Shown here piece by piece: positions 8,438-17,211 of a DNA stretch of 64,000 bases; within the stretch, counting starts at the first letter, position 1; every line of letters starts with the position of its first letter. Source of the DNA: Bacteroidota bacterium. GTDB taxonomy: Bacteria; Bacteroidota; Bacteroidia; Bacteroidales; Lentimicrobiaceae. The position numbers were made by a program, and so were the translations under genes. The stretch is taken from positions 62,001 through 126,000 of the forward strand of contig JAEYSM010000009.1 of the NCBI GenBank assembly GCA_023434665.1, given 5' to 3'. The notes beneath the pieces are model-generated. The model saw nothing but the letters and a program-made list of their open reading frames with translations. It did not search any database and was not told the origin of the DNA.

Positions 8438-10528
8438 ATGTTGCGAGTTATAATACTTTTTATCTCACTCTGTTTCTCTTATTCAGCTATCAAAGGACAA
8501 GTGACCGAGAGTATCGCTGATAGTCTGATAAAAAGCAAGAACCTTGAACCTGTTGAAGTAATTGCCTGGTTCAATCAGGTTCCAATCTTAGGTTTAACCG
8601 CATCAGCACAGTCACTATCCGCAGGAAAAATTGAGATTCAACAAACTACAACACTATTGCCTGCTTTGAATACTATTGCAGGTGTTCGTATGGAAGAACG
8701 CTCACCCGGAAGTTACAGGATTGCCATGAGAGGCAGTTTAATACGTTCACCTTTTGGTATTCGGAATATAAAAATTTATGTTGATGAATTTCCTTTGACA
8801 GATGCTGGCGGAAATACCTATCTTAATTTGTTAGATCCTGCCTCAGTAAATGCAATCCATGTACTGAAAGGTCCTGATGGTTCATTGTATGGAGCTAATT
8901 CGGGCGGTGTGATACGCATTCAACCAAACGGATTTAATGTATTGAATAACCAAGGCACATTAATTCTGGGCGGTGGTTCTTTCGGTTTATTCCAACAACA
9001 ACTTTCAGTTCAGAGAAAAGTAAGTGACAACTACTACCTCTCAGTGGACCAATCTTTCACTAATTCAAATGGATACCGCGAAAATACAGCATTGAAGAAA
9101 GGAACCATTCAAACAGCCCATAAATGGCTCTATTCAAAAAATAACCAGTTGCGGATACTAGCTTTATATTCAGACATTGATTATCGAACTCCTGGCGGCT
9201 TGACTGAAAGTCAGGTGAATGAGAATCCAAGAATGGCCCGACCGTCAAGTGGATCAAACCCATCTGCATCAGAACAGAAGGCCGGGGTGACAAATAAGAC
9301 CTTCTTTGGTGGCATTGCTCATGAAGCCACTTTAACTGAAAAATTATCACATACCGTAAGTATCTTTGGATCACACACCGACTATGAGAATTCATTTATT
9401 ACTAATTACGAAATACGTAAAGAGAAAAACTTAGGCACAAGAACCTGGTTTTCATATAAAGACACGGTCAACCAACAAATCCAAATACAGATGCAAATTG
9501 GATTTGAAGGACAGAAAGGATGGAATCGGATTGACAATTTCGATAATGATCATGGAACTCCAACATCGCCCCAAGCATTTGACGATTTAGACAATACTAC
9601 AAGCAGTTTCTTTTATCGGGGTATGATTATTCTGAATAAAAGATGGACGGTTGAAGCATCAGTTGGATTGAATAATGCTAATATCAGTTACAGGCAACAG
9701 TACCCTTTGGTTTCGGATCCAGAAGGGAAAATTACATTCGGAAGTATCTGGATGCCTAGGGTGGCAACATCTTACTTACTATTTGATGGCTTTGCAGTTC
9801 GGAGTTCAGTTTCTAAAGGATATTCACTGCCTGCCATTGCTGAAGTGCGTTCATCCGATAATAAAATTAATACAGATTTAGAAGCAGAGACAGGAATAAA
9901 TTACGAAGTCGGAGCACGTCTTGAAACCACCGACGGAAGATTTATAGCAGACATTAGTTTTTACCATTACAACATGGAGAATGGGATTGTAAGGAATCTC
10001 CGTGATAATGGTGCCGAATATTATGTGAATGCCGGTGAAATAAAGCAAAGAGGTGTAGAATTCTTTGGTTCAGCTTTTTTACTTCCGTTCAAGTTTGACA
10101 GATTAATCCAATCATTGAGTTTCCAATCAGCATTAACTTATAATTATTACCGCTTTGGAAAATACCGGGTAGGTGAAAATGACTTTTCAGGAAACAAAGT
10201 AACAGCAGTGCCCAACTGGGTTTGGACAAATACTGTACTTCTAAAATTTCAAGGACAATTAAGCTTAAATATATCGCATAACTTTACGTCGTCAATGCCA
10301 TTGAATGATGCAAATACATTCTATTCAAAAAAGTACCATTTGATACAACTTAAAGGGACATGGAATCTTCAGATTGGTCAACTTTTACAATTTAGGTTCT
10401 TTGCAGGTATAGATAATCTTTTAAACGAAAAATACAGCCTGGGTAACGATATTAACGCCTTCGGCAACCGATTTTATAATCCCGCACCCGAAAGGAATTA
10501 TTATGCTGGTTTGAAGTTGATATTCTAA
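8438..10528 (+). CDS. TonB-dependent receptor
   Basis: A 696-residue outer-membrane receptor. It has a Sec signal peptide (MLRVIILFISLCFSYSAIKG), a plug domain at about residues 55-165 (LPALNTIAGVRMEERSPG, MRGSLIRSPFG, IHVLKGPDGSLYGANSGG) and a 22-strand-type beta-barrel to the C-terminus, which ends in the aromatic YYAGLKLIF. It lacks the N-terminal carboxypeptidase-regulatory-like domain of SusC proteins, so it looks like a FecA/CirA-type receptor for a small ligand such as a siderophore, cofactor or metal complex. It follows the PQQ-type dehydrogenase gene on the same strand. The ligand cannot be told from the sequence. Confidence 0.88.
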   Translation: MLRVIILFISLCFSYSAIKGQVTESIADSLIKSKNLEPVEVIAWFNQVPILGLTASAQSLSAGKIEIQQTTTLLPALNTIAGVRMEERSPGSYRIAMRGSLIRSPFGIRNIKIYVDEFPLTDAGGNTYLNLLDPASVNAIHVLKGPDGSLYGANSGGVIRIQPNGFNVLNNQGTLILGGGSFGLFQQQLSVQRKVSDNYYLSVDQSFTNSNGYRENTALKKGTIQTAHKWLYSKNNQLRILALYSDIDYRTPGGLTESQVNENPRMARPSSGSNPSASEQKAGVTNKTFFGGIAHEATLTEKLSHTVSIFGSHTDYENSFITNYEIRKEKNLGTRTWFSYKDTVNQQIQIQMQIGFEGQKGWNRIDNFDNDHGTPTSPQAFDDLDNTTSSFFYRGMIILNKRWTVEASVGLNNANISYRQQYPLVSDPEGKITFGSIWMPRVATSYLLFDGFAVRSSVSKGYSLPAIAEVRSSDNKINTDLEAETGINYEVGARLETTDGRFIADISFYHYNMENGIVRNLRDNGAEYYVNAGEIKQRGVEFFGSAFLLPFKFDRLIQSLSFQSALTYNYYRFGKYRVGENDFSGNKVTAVPNWVWTNTVLLKFQGQLSLNISHNFTSSMPLNDANTFYSKKYHLIQLKGTWNLQIGQLLQFRFFAGIDNLLNEKYSLGNDINAFGNRFYNPAPERNYYAGLKLIF

Positions 10529-10582
10529 TAACAGCAGGAATAATTAATCCGCACTCATTAAATTTACGACAATGAAATTGCC

Positions 10583-10590
10583 TATTTTTG
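10583..10590 (+). promoter_or_regulatory. -7 box immediately before the CYTH gene
   Basis: TATTTTTG is an exact TAnnTTTG match ending 7 bases before the start codon; TTTA lies 16 bases upstream as a possible -33 element. The transcript would be leaderless or nearly so. Confidence 0.5.
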
Positions 10591-10597
10591 ATCTGTT

Positions 10598-11086
10598 ATG
10601 CCATTGGAAATTGAACGTAAATTTTTAGTTAAAAGTGATTTCGGAGCCTTTAGTGATACACTGAGTGTTGACTCATATCGTATTTCTCAAGGGTATCTGT
10701 CAACGGTCCCTGAGAGAACAGTACGCATCAGGATAAAAGGTAAAAATGGATATATCACTATTAAGGGCGCCGCCTCAGCTTCCGGAATTTCCCGCTATGA
10801 ATGGGAAAAGGAAATTCCTCTCACTGAGGCGGAGGAACTCCTCAAATTGTGTGAACCAACTATTATTGACAAAACCCGATATATTGTTCCTTATCATAAT
10901 CTCATTTTTGAAGTTGATGTGTTTCACGGAGAGAATGAGGGGTTGGTTATAGCTGAAGTTGAATTGGATTCTGAAAATCAACATATTGCTATTCCTCATT
11001 GGATTGGGAATGAAGTTACAGGCATTAAAAAATACTATAATGCTGAACTCACAAGAAGCCCCTACTCCCGTTGGAATTCCTTATAA
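10598..11086 (+). CDS. CYTH domain protein (triphosphate tunnel metalloenzyme)
   Basis: A 162-residue soluble protein starting with the defining EIERKF (ExExK) motif at residues 4-9, which fixes the start codon at 10598. Further marks of the triphosphate tunnel fold are RTVRIRIKGKNGYITIKG, ISRYEWEKEIP, KTRYIVPY and EVDVFHGENEGLVIAEVEL. CYTH proteins of this size hydrolyse inorganic triphosphate or nucleotide triphosphates; a class IV adenylate cyclase role is less likely. The gene stands alone between the TonB receptor and the SusC gene, with its own promoter box almost touching the ATG. Confidence 0.88.
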   Translation: MPLEIERKFLVKSDFGAFSDTLSVDSYRISQGYLSTVPERTVRIRIKGKNGYITIKGAASASGISRYEWEKEIPLTEAEELLKLCEPTIIDKTRYIVPYHNLIFEVDVFHGENEGLVIAEVELDSENQHIAIPHWIGNEVTGIKKYYNAELTRSPYSRWNSL

Positions 11087-11211
11087 TTTTTCTTTAAACT
11101 AATATTTTGCCCGACTGTTATGAATAGCGGCTTTTTTGCATTAAATTTATGCTGTTTTTAAAAGGTGAAATAACCTTTAACAATTCCCAAGCATATTCTA
11201 AACCTAATCCA

Positions 11212-14200
11212 ATGAATTATATGAAGAAAAATTTACTCAATGACCGATTACCGGTAAAGTTAAGGAGCGTATTATTGCTCCTGTTGATTATGGCCGGAAC
11301 CAGTGTTTTTGCTCAAGACAGAAACATTACTGGTACCGTAACTGATCAATCTTCAGGAGAAACTTTACCTGGTGCTTCTGTTGTGGTAAAAGGAACCACA
11401 AAAGGGGCTACAACCGATATAGACGGACATTTTAACTTAACCGTCTCTTCCAGTGAGAATACTCTGGTGGTGAGTTATGTCGGTTTTGAATCTATGGAGG
11501 TTGCTATAGGCAATCAAAGGACGTTAATGATTTCTTTAGTCCCCACGGCAGCTTCACTCGAAGGAGTTGTAGTTGTAGGATACGGTAGTACCCGTGTAAA
11601 AGACCTGACATCCAGCATTACCACATTAAGGACAGAAGATCTTGTTAAAACTCCTTCATCCGATCCCTTGCAGGCTCTACAGGGAAAAGTGGCCGGATTA
11701 CAGGTGGTTACAAGTGGTGGTCCCGGCGATTCTCCAACGATCAGAATTCGTGGAGTTGGTTCGTTTCCCGGTCGTGGAAGTGAAGCACCTCTTTATGTCG
11801 TTGATGGAATGTTTTTTGACAATATCGACTTTTTGAATCCTTCGGATATTGCTTCAATGTCTGTTATGAAGGACGCTTCTGCAGCCGCTATTTACGGTGT
11901 GCGGGCAGCTAACGGAGTAGTACTTATTGAGACAAAAAATGGTCAGTATAATCAGAAAACTCAAGTGACCTACGATGGTTATGCGGGTATGCAGGTGGCT
12001 AAGAATGTCGTAAAAATGGCCAATACTCAGCAATTTACCACAATGGCAAATGAGTCGGGTTCAGTGCCTGATATGACATTCATCCAAAATGCCATGCAAC
12101 GTTATGGACGTAGTCGTGTCAATCCAAATATCCCTGAACCCAACACTAATTGGTATGCAGAAATTATTCGTCCTGCAATGATCAGTAATCATAGCCTGGA
12201 TTTTTCAGGAGGTACCGAAAAGGCACGTTATTCAATAGGTTCCAATTATTTCTATCAGGATGGTATTATGGATATGAAGAACCTGTATCAGCGTTTGAAT
12301 TTGCGCTCAAAACTCGACATTAAGGCAACAGATTGGCTTACAATCGGAGGTAACCTTATTTTCAGTAATGCTACCAAATTTAACGATGCAGGCAATTCAT
12401 GGAATGAGGCTTATTTTGCTGTTCCAATTATGCCGGTATATGATCCTGAAAATACTGATGCATGGCCGGTTAATTTTTCCAACGCCCAGGATCTTGGATA
12501 CAGGGCAGGCCAAAATCCTTTCCCAAGCATGAATTTCAACATCGACCGGATGAAAATTAAAAAACTGCTTTCTAATTTTTATGCCGAATTCACTTTATTG
12601 CCTCAAACATTAACTTTTAAAACTACTTACAATTATAGCAATACACATATTGACCACCGAATTGTTAACCTTCCCTGGTTCGTAGGTGATAGTTATAAAA
12701 ATCAGGATGCCACTTTAACCAGAATATTCTCGGATTATAATAACCATATTTGGGATAATGTTCTCACTTACAATAAAGAAATTGGTTATAATAACTTCAC
12801 AATAATGGGTGGTACTTCATTCAAGGATGAAGGATATACCATTCTTTCAGCCGTTGGAAAGAACTTTCCAACCAATATGGAACAGTCATGGTATCTCAAC
12901 CTTGCCGATATTATTGATCCATTGGCTGTTTCAGATGACGGACTCCGACAGTATGGATTCTCATATTTCGGAAGGTTATCATACAATTACAAGGATAAGT
13001 ACCTGCTTTACGGAACATACAGGGCTGATGGAAGTAATAAGTATCAACAAAAATGGGGTTACTTCCCGACTGTTGGTATTGGATGGGTAGTAACAGAAGA
13101 AGATTTCTTCCCGAATAATGACATTCTCAATTATCTGAAAATCAGGGCAAGTTGGGGACAACTTGGAAATGACAAAATACCTGCCAGTGATGGAACTTTC
13201 TCAACCAGAGTAACTACATGGCCTATGGGTGGGGTTGTTTATCCGGGTACAATTGTGTCGAGCTCTTATTCCGAACTTAAGTGGGAACTCACCGAAGAAA
13301 CTAATATCGGACTCACAGGTAGAATGTTTAATAATAACCTGGCTGTTGAATTTGACTATTTTACCCGCGATACAAAGAACGCTGCAATTCCGGTAAGATC
13401 CCCTGGTATCGGAGAATCGTACCTTAAACCAGTAGGAACCATAAGAAATTCAGGTGTTGAGCTTTCACTCGACTGGACAAAACAAGTTAGCGACCGGTTT
13501 AGTTACTCGGTAGGTGGTAACTTTTCAACTCTGAATAATGAGGCCATTGATCTCTACGGACAAGAATATATTGATGGTGGATCAGCAGAATTCCGTCAAC
13601 GTACCTATGTAGGAGAACCTCTGATGGCTTTTTATGGTCTTGAAGTGGCTGGAGTTTATCAGACTCAATCAGAAATAGAAAGTGATGATATTGCAATCGA
13701 CAATAATCTTGAACCGGGCGACCTGAGGTTTGTTGATCAAAATGGCGACAATAAGATAACTGCTGATGACAGAATAATTTTAGGTTCTTATTTCCCTAAT
13801 ATTATGTATGGTGGGTATATAAATATCAGATTCCTCAACTTTGATTTTTCAACCAACCTTTACGGACAGGCAGGGAATAAAGTTCTTAACCGTAAACGAG
13901 GTGAAATTATCTGGACACCAGATGTAAATATGGATGCTGATCTGGCTGTCAACCGCTGGCATGGGGCAGGAACCTCAAATGAATATCCTTCATCAAAGGG
14001 TTTGCGCAAAGGATGGAATCAGCAAATGAGCACATTTTTTGTTGAAAATGGTTCATTTTTCAATATTCAGAATGTGCAGTTAGGTTATACAATAAAAAAC
14101 AGCAGGCTACTTGGCAGGAATTTCCCAGAGACAAGAGTTTCTGTAACTGCCGAACGCCCTTACTCCTTCTTTACATACAATGGTTTTACACCTGAAGTAG

Positions 14201-14271
14201 CAAATGGAGTTGACTCACAAACGTATCCTGTATCAGCTGTTTACACTCTTAACCTTAACATTAAATTTTAA
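11212..14271 (+). CDS. SusC/RagA family TonB-linked outer membrane protein
   Basis: About 1019 residues from the ATG at 11212; the ATG at 11221 (MKKNLLNDRL) gives the cleaner signal peptide and may be the true start. Domains in order: signal peptide ending VFAQ, a carboxypeptidase-regulatory-like domain (ITGTVTDQSSGETLPGASVV onward), the plug domain with VVVGYGSTRVKDLTSSI and PLYVVDGMFF, and the barrel ending LNLNIKF. The SusC VVVGYG box and the KDASAAAIYGVRAANGV segment are present. It forms the trans-envelope pore of a SusCD glycan or peptide importer with the following gene, 21 bases downstream. Confidence 0.95.
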   Translation: MNYMKKNLLNDRLPVKLRSVLLLLLIMAGTSVFAQDRNITGTVTDQSSGETLPGASVVVKGTTKGATTDIDGHFNLTVSSSENTLVVSYVGFESMEVAIGNQRTLMISLVPTAASLEGVVVVGYGSTRVKDLTSSITTLRTEDLVKTPSSDPLQALQGKVAGLQVVTSGGPGDSPTIRIRGVGSFPGRGSEAPLYVVDGMFFDNIDFLNPSDIASMSVMKDASAAAIYGVRAANGVVLIETKNGQYNQKTQVTYDGYAGMQVAKNVVKMANTQQFTTMANESGSVPDMTFIQNAMQRYGRSRVNPNIPEPNTNWYAEIIRPAMISNHSLDFSGGTEKARYSIGSNYFYQDGIMDMKNLYQRLNLRSKLDIKATDWLTIGGNLIFSNATKFNDAGNSWNEAYFAVPIMPVYDPENTDAWPVNFSNAQDLGYRAGQNPFPSMNFNIDRMKIKKLLSNFYAEFTLLPQTLTFKTTYNYSNTHIDHRIVNLPWFVGDSYKNQDATLTRIFSDYNNHIWDNVLTYNKEIGYNNFTIMGGTSFKDEGYTILSAVGKNFPTNMEQSWYLNLADIIDPLAVSDDGLRQYGFSYFGRLSYNYKDKYLLYGTYRADGSNKYQQKWGYFPTVGIGWVVTEEDFFPNNDILNYLKIRASWGQLGNDKIPASDGTFSTRVTTWPMGGVVYPGTIVSSSYSELKWELTEETNIGLTGRMFNNNLAVEFDYFTRDTKNAAIPVRSPGIGESYLKPVGTIRNSGVELSLDWTKQVSDRFSYSVGGNFSTLNNEAIDLYGQEYIDGGSAEFRQRTYVGEPLMAFYGLEVAGVYQTQSEIESDDIAIDNNLEPGDLRFVDQNGDNKITADDRIILGSYFPNIMYGGYINIRFLNFDFSTNLYGQAGNKVLNRKRGEIIWTPDVNMDADLAVNRWHGAGTSNEYPSSKGLRKGWNQQMSTFFVENGSFFNIQNVQLGYTIKNSRLLGRNFPETRVSVTAERPYSFFTYNGFTPEVANGVDSQTYPVSAVYTLNLNIKF

Positions 14272-14292
14272 CCAGTTTAAAAATATCTTGTC

Positions 14293-15822
14293 ATGAAATC
14301 AATCAATTCAAAATATAAGATGCTACTTGCCTTAACTCTCCTGATTTTTACGGCGGGTTGCGAGAAGTTTCTTGATGAGCCTGCTGAAAACAGGCAACTC
14401 ACAGAAACTACAGATTACACTCAAACTGCAGATATGGCAAAACCGCTGCTTGGTGCATATGCTGAGTTTAACTCTATTGAATGGGAGAATATCCCGCTCA
14501 TCGGTGTTAGAGGTGATGATGTCAATGCAGGAGGATTAGGAGACCAGCAGGATTTTGCTCAAACAGATATATATCGGTATAACAAGGACTATTGGATGTA
14601 CAATTCACTATTCCAGAATTTTTATCAGAATATCTTTGCAGCTAATTCAGCAATAGAACAGGTTTTATTATATCAGGAACACACCACAAATAAAGCACTG
14701 GGTAACCAGTATATTGCAGAAGCTAAAGTTTTAAAATCGTGGTGGTTATTTCAATTATCCAGGGTTTGGGGTGACTTGCCAATACCTCCTTCTTCCGATC
14801 CGGCAGCTCTTCTTCCGGCTCCTTTATCTACCAGAGAAGAAATTCTACAAACAATCTCAACATGGATGGATGAGGCTATTCCCGATTTACCCGCTGTCCG
14901 CCCGAATGAAAGAACTGATATTCCGGGTGGAGTCACAAGATATACGGCTCTGGCAATAAAAGCACTGGCTAATCTGGACCTTGAAAATTATCAGGCAGTT
15001 GCAGATGCAACCGGTGAAATAATAAGCTCTGGTCGATTCGTTTTGGAATCTGACTTCTACGAACTTTTTAAATTAAAAGGTAAACTGAACAGCGAAAACC
15101 TTCTTGAATTGCAGTATTCTGACCTTGGATTAAGTGCAGGTGAAAACTATGCGCACCTCTTTGCATTCTACGGTCCTCAAGGATGGTCACCTGCTGTATC
15201 AGGTGCAAGTGAAGGTTGGGGATTCTGGGAACCAAGCATGAAATGGATAAAATTTATGCTTGACAGGGATGAAACCATACGACTGGAGACTAGTGTCCTA
15301 TGGACAAACAAAGGGATTGATTCCCTGATGAAGGATCCAAACTATCAGGACCTTCCATCCTGGATTTCAAACACTACCAGATATGGTGATGTAATTAATG
15401 ATTTTTCGCGCGAAGTATTTGTAAGTGGCAAGCACTACCTGCCTTCCACTCAACTCACTCCTGGCAGAACTGATTACGGAACAAACAAGAATTATCCGAT
15501 TATCCGTTATGCTGAGATTTTATTGATGTACGCTGAAGCACTTGTTCAAGGTGCCTCAGGTAATGCCGGTTCAGCCGAAGATGCTGTTAATCTCGTAAGA
15601 CAAAGAGCAGACCTAAATCCACTATCGAGTGTAACTCTTGATGATGTAATGGATGAAAAGTATGCAGAATTAGCAATGGAAATTGGTCAACGATACTATG
15701 ATATGGTGAGATTAAACCGATATAGTGAATTAAGCTATGGTGGCAGAACTTTCACTGAAGGTGCGATATTCCTGCCTTATCCACAAAATCAGGTTGACCA
15801 GTTACCCGCACTCAAACAATAG
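14293..15822 (+). CDS. SusD/RagB family nutrient-binding lipoprotein
   Basis: A 509-residue surface lipoprotein. The signal peptide MKSINSKYKMLLALTLLIFTAGC ends in a lipobox, followed by the conserved EKFLDEPAENRQ. Helical TPR-like segments typical of SusD include AEAKVLKSWWLFQLSRVWGD, the YTALAIKALANLDLENY region, and the C-terminal YPIIRYAEILLMYAEALVQ and RYYDMVRLNRY. It caps the SusC pore and binds the substrate. It lies between SusC and a LamG lipoprotein in one operon. Confidence 0.95.
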   Translation: MKSINSKYKMLLALTLLIFTAGCEKFLDEPAENRQLTETTDYTQTADMAKPLLGAYAEFNSIEWENIPLIGVRGDDVNAGGLGDQQDFAQTDIYRYNKDYWMYNSLFQNFYQNIFAANSAIEQVLLYQEHTTNKALGNQYIAEAKVLKSWWLFQLSRVWGDLPIPPSSDPAALLPAPLSTREEILQTISTWMDEAIPDLPAVRPNERTDIPGGVTRYTALAIKALANLDLENYQAVADATGEIISSGRFVLESDFYELFKLKGKLNSENLLELQYSDLGLSAGENYAHLFAFYGPQGWSPAVSGASEGWGFWEPSMKWIKFMLDRDETIRLETSVLWTNKGIDSLMKDPNYQDLPSWISNTTRYGDVINDFSREVFVSGKHYLPSTQLTPGRTDYGTNKNYPIIRYAEILLMYAEALVQGASGNAGSAEDAVNLVRQRADLNPLSSVTLDDVMDEKYAELAMEIGQRYYDMVRLNRYSELSYGGRTFTEGAIFLPYPQNQVDQLPALKQ

Positions 15823-15850
15823 CTTGTATAAAACGTAAATAGAAAAAATT

Positions 15851-16912
15851 ATGAAAGCTCTTAAATATATTTTTGGAATCGTCCTGATCACATTGCTGAC
15901 AGGAGGTTGTGAGCAGGAACTAGATCCGATAACTTCGGTTAAACCAGGCCCTGACACAGAAGATCCGGCGGTTGAAATAACATATCCGGTAGCAGGTAAA
16001 ACTATAAGGGTTACACCTGATGTGACTATAATTACTTTTTCTGCCAATGTTACAGATGATATAGAAATTGGTTCAGTAAAATTCTTTCTTGATGGAACAG
16101 AAATAGGAACTCAGGAAGCGTTTAAAGATTATCGTCGTGCATTAGTAAAAATGGATTATGAAGGACTGCCCGATGGTGAGTATGTACTGAAAGTAGTGGC
16201 CACCGATCTTACAGGAAAAACAAGTGAAAAATCACGTACCTTCAGAAAGGTAACTGCTGAGCCTTATACACCACTTGAAGGTGAAATTCATTATTTCCCG
16301 TTTGAAGGTGATCTTATTGATGCTATTACTGGTAATGCAGGAACTAGAGTTGGTTCTCCAACATTCGCTGAAGGGAAATCCGGTGATGCATATAAAGGTG
16401 CAACCGGTGCCTATTTCACATATCCGGCTGATAATATTAAAGCTTCTGATGAATTTAGTGTGGCCTTCTGGATTCAGGTTAATTCCAATCCAACCAGAGC
16501 AGGTCTGATTGCAATTAGTGCTCCTGGTGAAACAAGAAATTCAGGTGTCAGAATTTTCCGTGAAGGAACAGCAGATGAACAAAAATTCGGATTAAACTAT
16601 GGAATTGGTGACAACGAGATTTGGGTGAATCCATTCTATACTTTTTCTCCGGGCGAATGGGTTCATGTGGCGATTACCATTTCGGCAACGCACACTGTAA
16701 CTTATATTAATGGTGAAGTTGCTATAGAACATACACCCGAGACTCCTTCTCCGCTATCATGGGAAGGAACATCCTCAATGAGCATTGCATCCGGTGAACC
16801 CGATTTTGCTTATTGGGAGCACTTCTCGGATCTGAGTTTAATTGATGAGATGCATTTCTTTGACAGAGTAATCACACCTGAAGAAGTTCAGGGACTCTAC
16901 AATATTGAATAA
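15851..16912 (+). CDS. LamG-like jelly-roll lipoprotein, probable surface glycan-binding protein
   Basis: A 353-residue lipoprotein (signal MKALKYIFGIVLITLLTGGC). Residues about 40-135 form an Ig-like domain (VEITYPVAGKTIRVTPD, then VKFFLDGTEIGTQ and LPDGEYVLKVVATDLTG), a layout known from bacterial Ig domains in glycan-active proteins. Residues 145-353 are a concanavalin A/LamG-type jelly-roll (IHYFPFEGDLIDAITG, FSVAFWIQVNS, GEWVHVAITISATHTVTYING, SLIDEMHFFDRVITPEE). No catalytic motif is seen. Its place directly after SusD fits a SusE/F-type surface glycan-binding protein. A strong terminator follows, closing the operon without any glycoside hydrolase. Confidence 0.8.
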   Translation: MKALKYIFGIVLITLLTGGCEQELDPITSVKPGPDTEDPAVEITYPVAGKTIRVTPDVTIITFSANVTDDIEIGSVKFFLDGTEIGTQEAFKDYRRALVKMDYEGLPDGEYVLKVVATDLTGKTSEKSRTFRKVTAEPYTPLEGEIHYFPFEGDLIDAITGNAGTRVGSPTFAEGKSGDAYKGATGAYFTYPADNIKASDEFSVAFWIQVNSNPTRAGLIAISAPGETRNSGVRIFREGTADEQKFGLNYGIGDNEIWVNPFYTFSPGEWVHVAITISATHTVTYINGEVAIEHTPETPSPLSWEGTSSMSIASGEPDFAYWEHFSDLSLIDEMHFFDRVITPEEVQGLYNIE

Positions 16913-16916
16913 GAAG

Positions 16917-16946
16917 AAGGCCGGTTTTAACCGGCCTTTCTTTTTT
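16917..16946 (+). terminator. Terminator of the SusCD operon
   Basis: A GC-rich stem AAGGCCGG / CCGGCCTT with a 6-base loop is followed by TCTTTTTT, four bases after the stop codon of the LamG lipoprotein. Confidence 0.9.
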
Positions 16947-16959
16947 CATGCCTAACATA

Positions 16960-16991
16960 TTGCACATCAAATAATAATTTTACTACTTTTG
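16960..16991 (+). promoter_or_regulatory. Promoter of the tRNA-Pro / tRNA-Thr pair
   Basis: TTG at 16960-16962 and TACTTTTG at 16984-16991 are 21 bases apart, a full match to the Bacteroidetes housekeeping promoter. The mature tRNA-Pro starts 25 bases after it. Confidence 0.65.
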
Positions 16992-17015
16992 CCAAGGCTT
17001 TCGCCATGAAAAAAT

Positions 17016-17089
17016 CGGGATGTAGCGCAGCCTGGTAGCGCGCTTCGTTCGGGACGAAGAGGCCGCAGGTTCGAATCCTGTCATCCCGA
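17016..17089 (+). tRNA. tRNA-Pro (anticodon CGG)
   Basis: A 74-base cloverleaf with acceptor arms CGGGATG / CATCCCG, anticodon stem CTTCG/CGAAG and loop TTCGGGA giving anticodon CGG, and T-arm CAGGTTCGAATCCTG. The discriminator is A. It reads CCG codons. Confidence 0.95.
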
Positions 17090-17096
17090 CAAAATC

Positions 17097-17120
17097 AGCT
17101 TGTTTACAACAAGCTTTTTT
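17097..17120 (+). terminator. Hairpin with T run between the two tRNAs
   Basis: AGCTTGT / ACAAGCT form a 7-bp stem with a 5-base loop followed by six T. It may partly terminate the transcript or be a processing signal between tRNA-Pro and tRNA-Thr. Confidence 0.55.
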
Positions 17121-17125
17121 GTTTA

Positions 17126-17198
17126 GCCACTTTAGCTCAGTCGGTAGAGCAGCGCATTCGTAATGCGCGGGTCGGGGGTTCGAGTCCCCTGAGTGGCT
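17126..17198 (+). tRNA. tRNA-Thr (anticodon CGT)
   Basis: A 73-base cloverleaf with acceptor arms GCCACTT / GAGTGGC (one wobble), D-arm GCTCAGTCGGTAGAGC, anticodon stem GCGCA/TGCGC with loop TTCGTAA giving CGT, and T-arm GGGGGTTCGAGTCCCC. It reads ACG codons. It sits 14 bases from the convergent terC stop codon. Confidence 0.95.
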
Positions 17199-17211
17199 CA
17201 TTTTAATCCTA

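Noticed and set aside
9060..9395. 111-residue minus-strand frame opposite the TonB receptor
   Set aside because: Low-complexity composition and full overlap with a clear receptor gene.
16983..17201. 72-residue minus-strand frame over the tRNA-Pro/tRNA-Thr region
   Set aside because: It is antisense to two well-folded tRNAs, a known source of false proteins.
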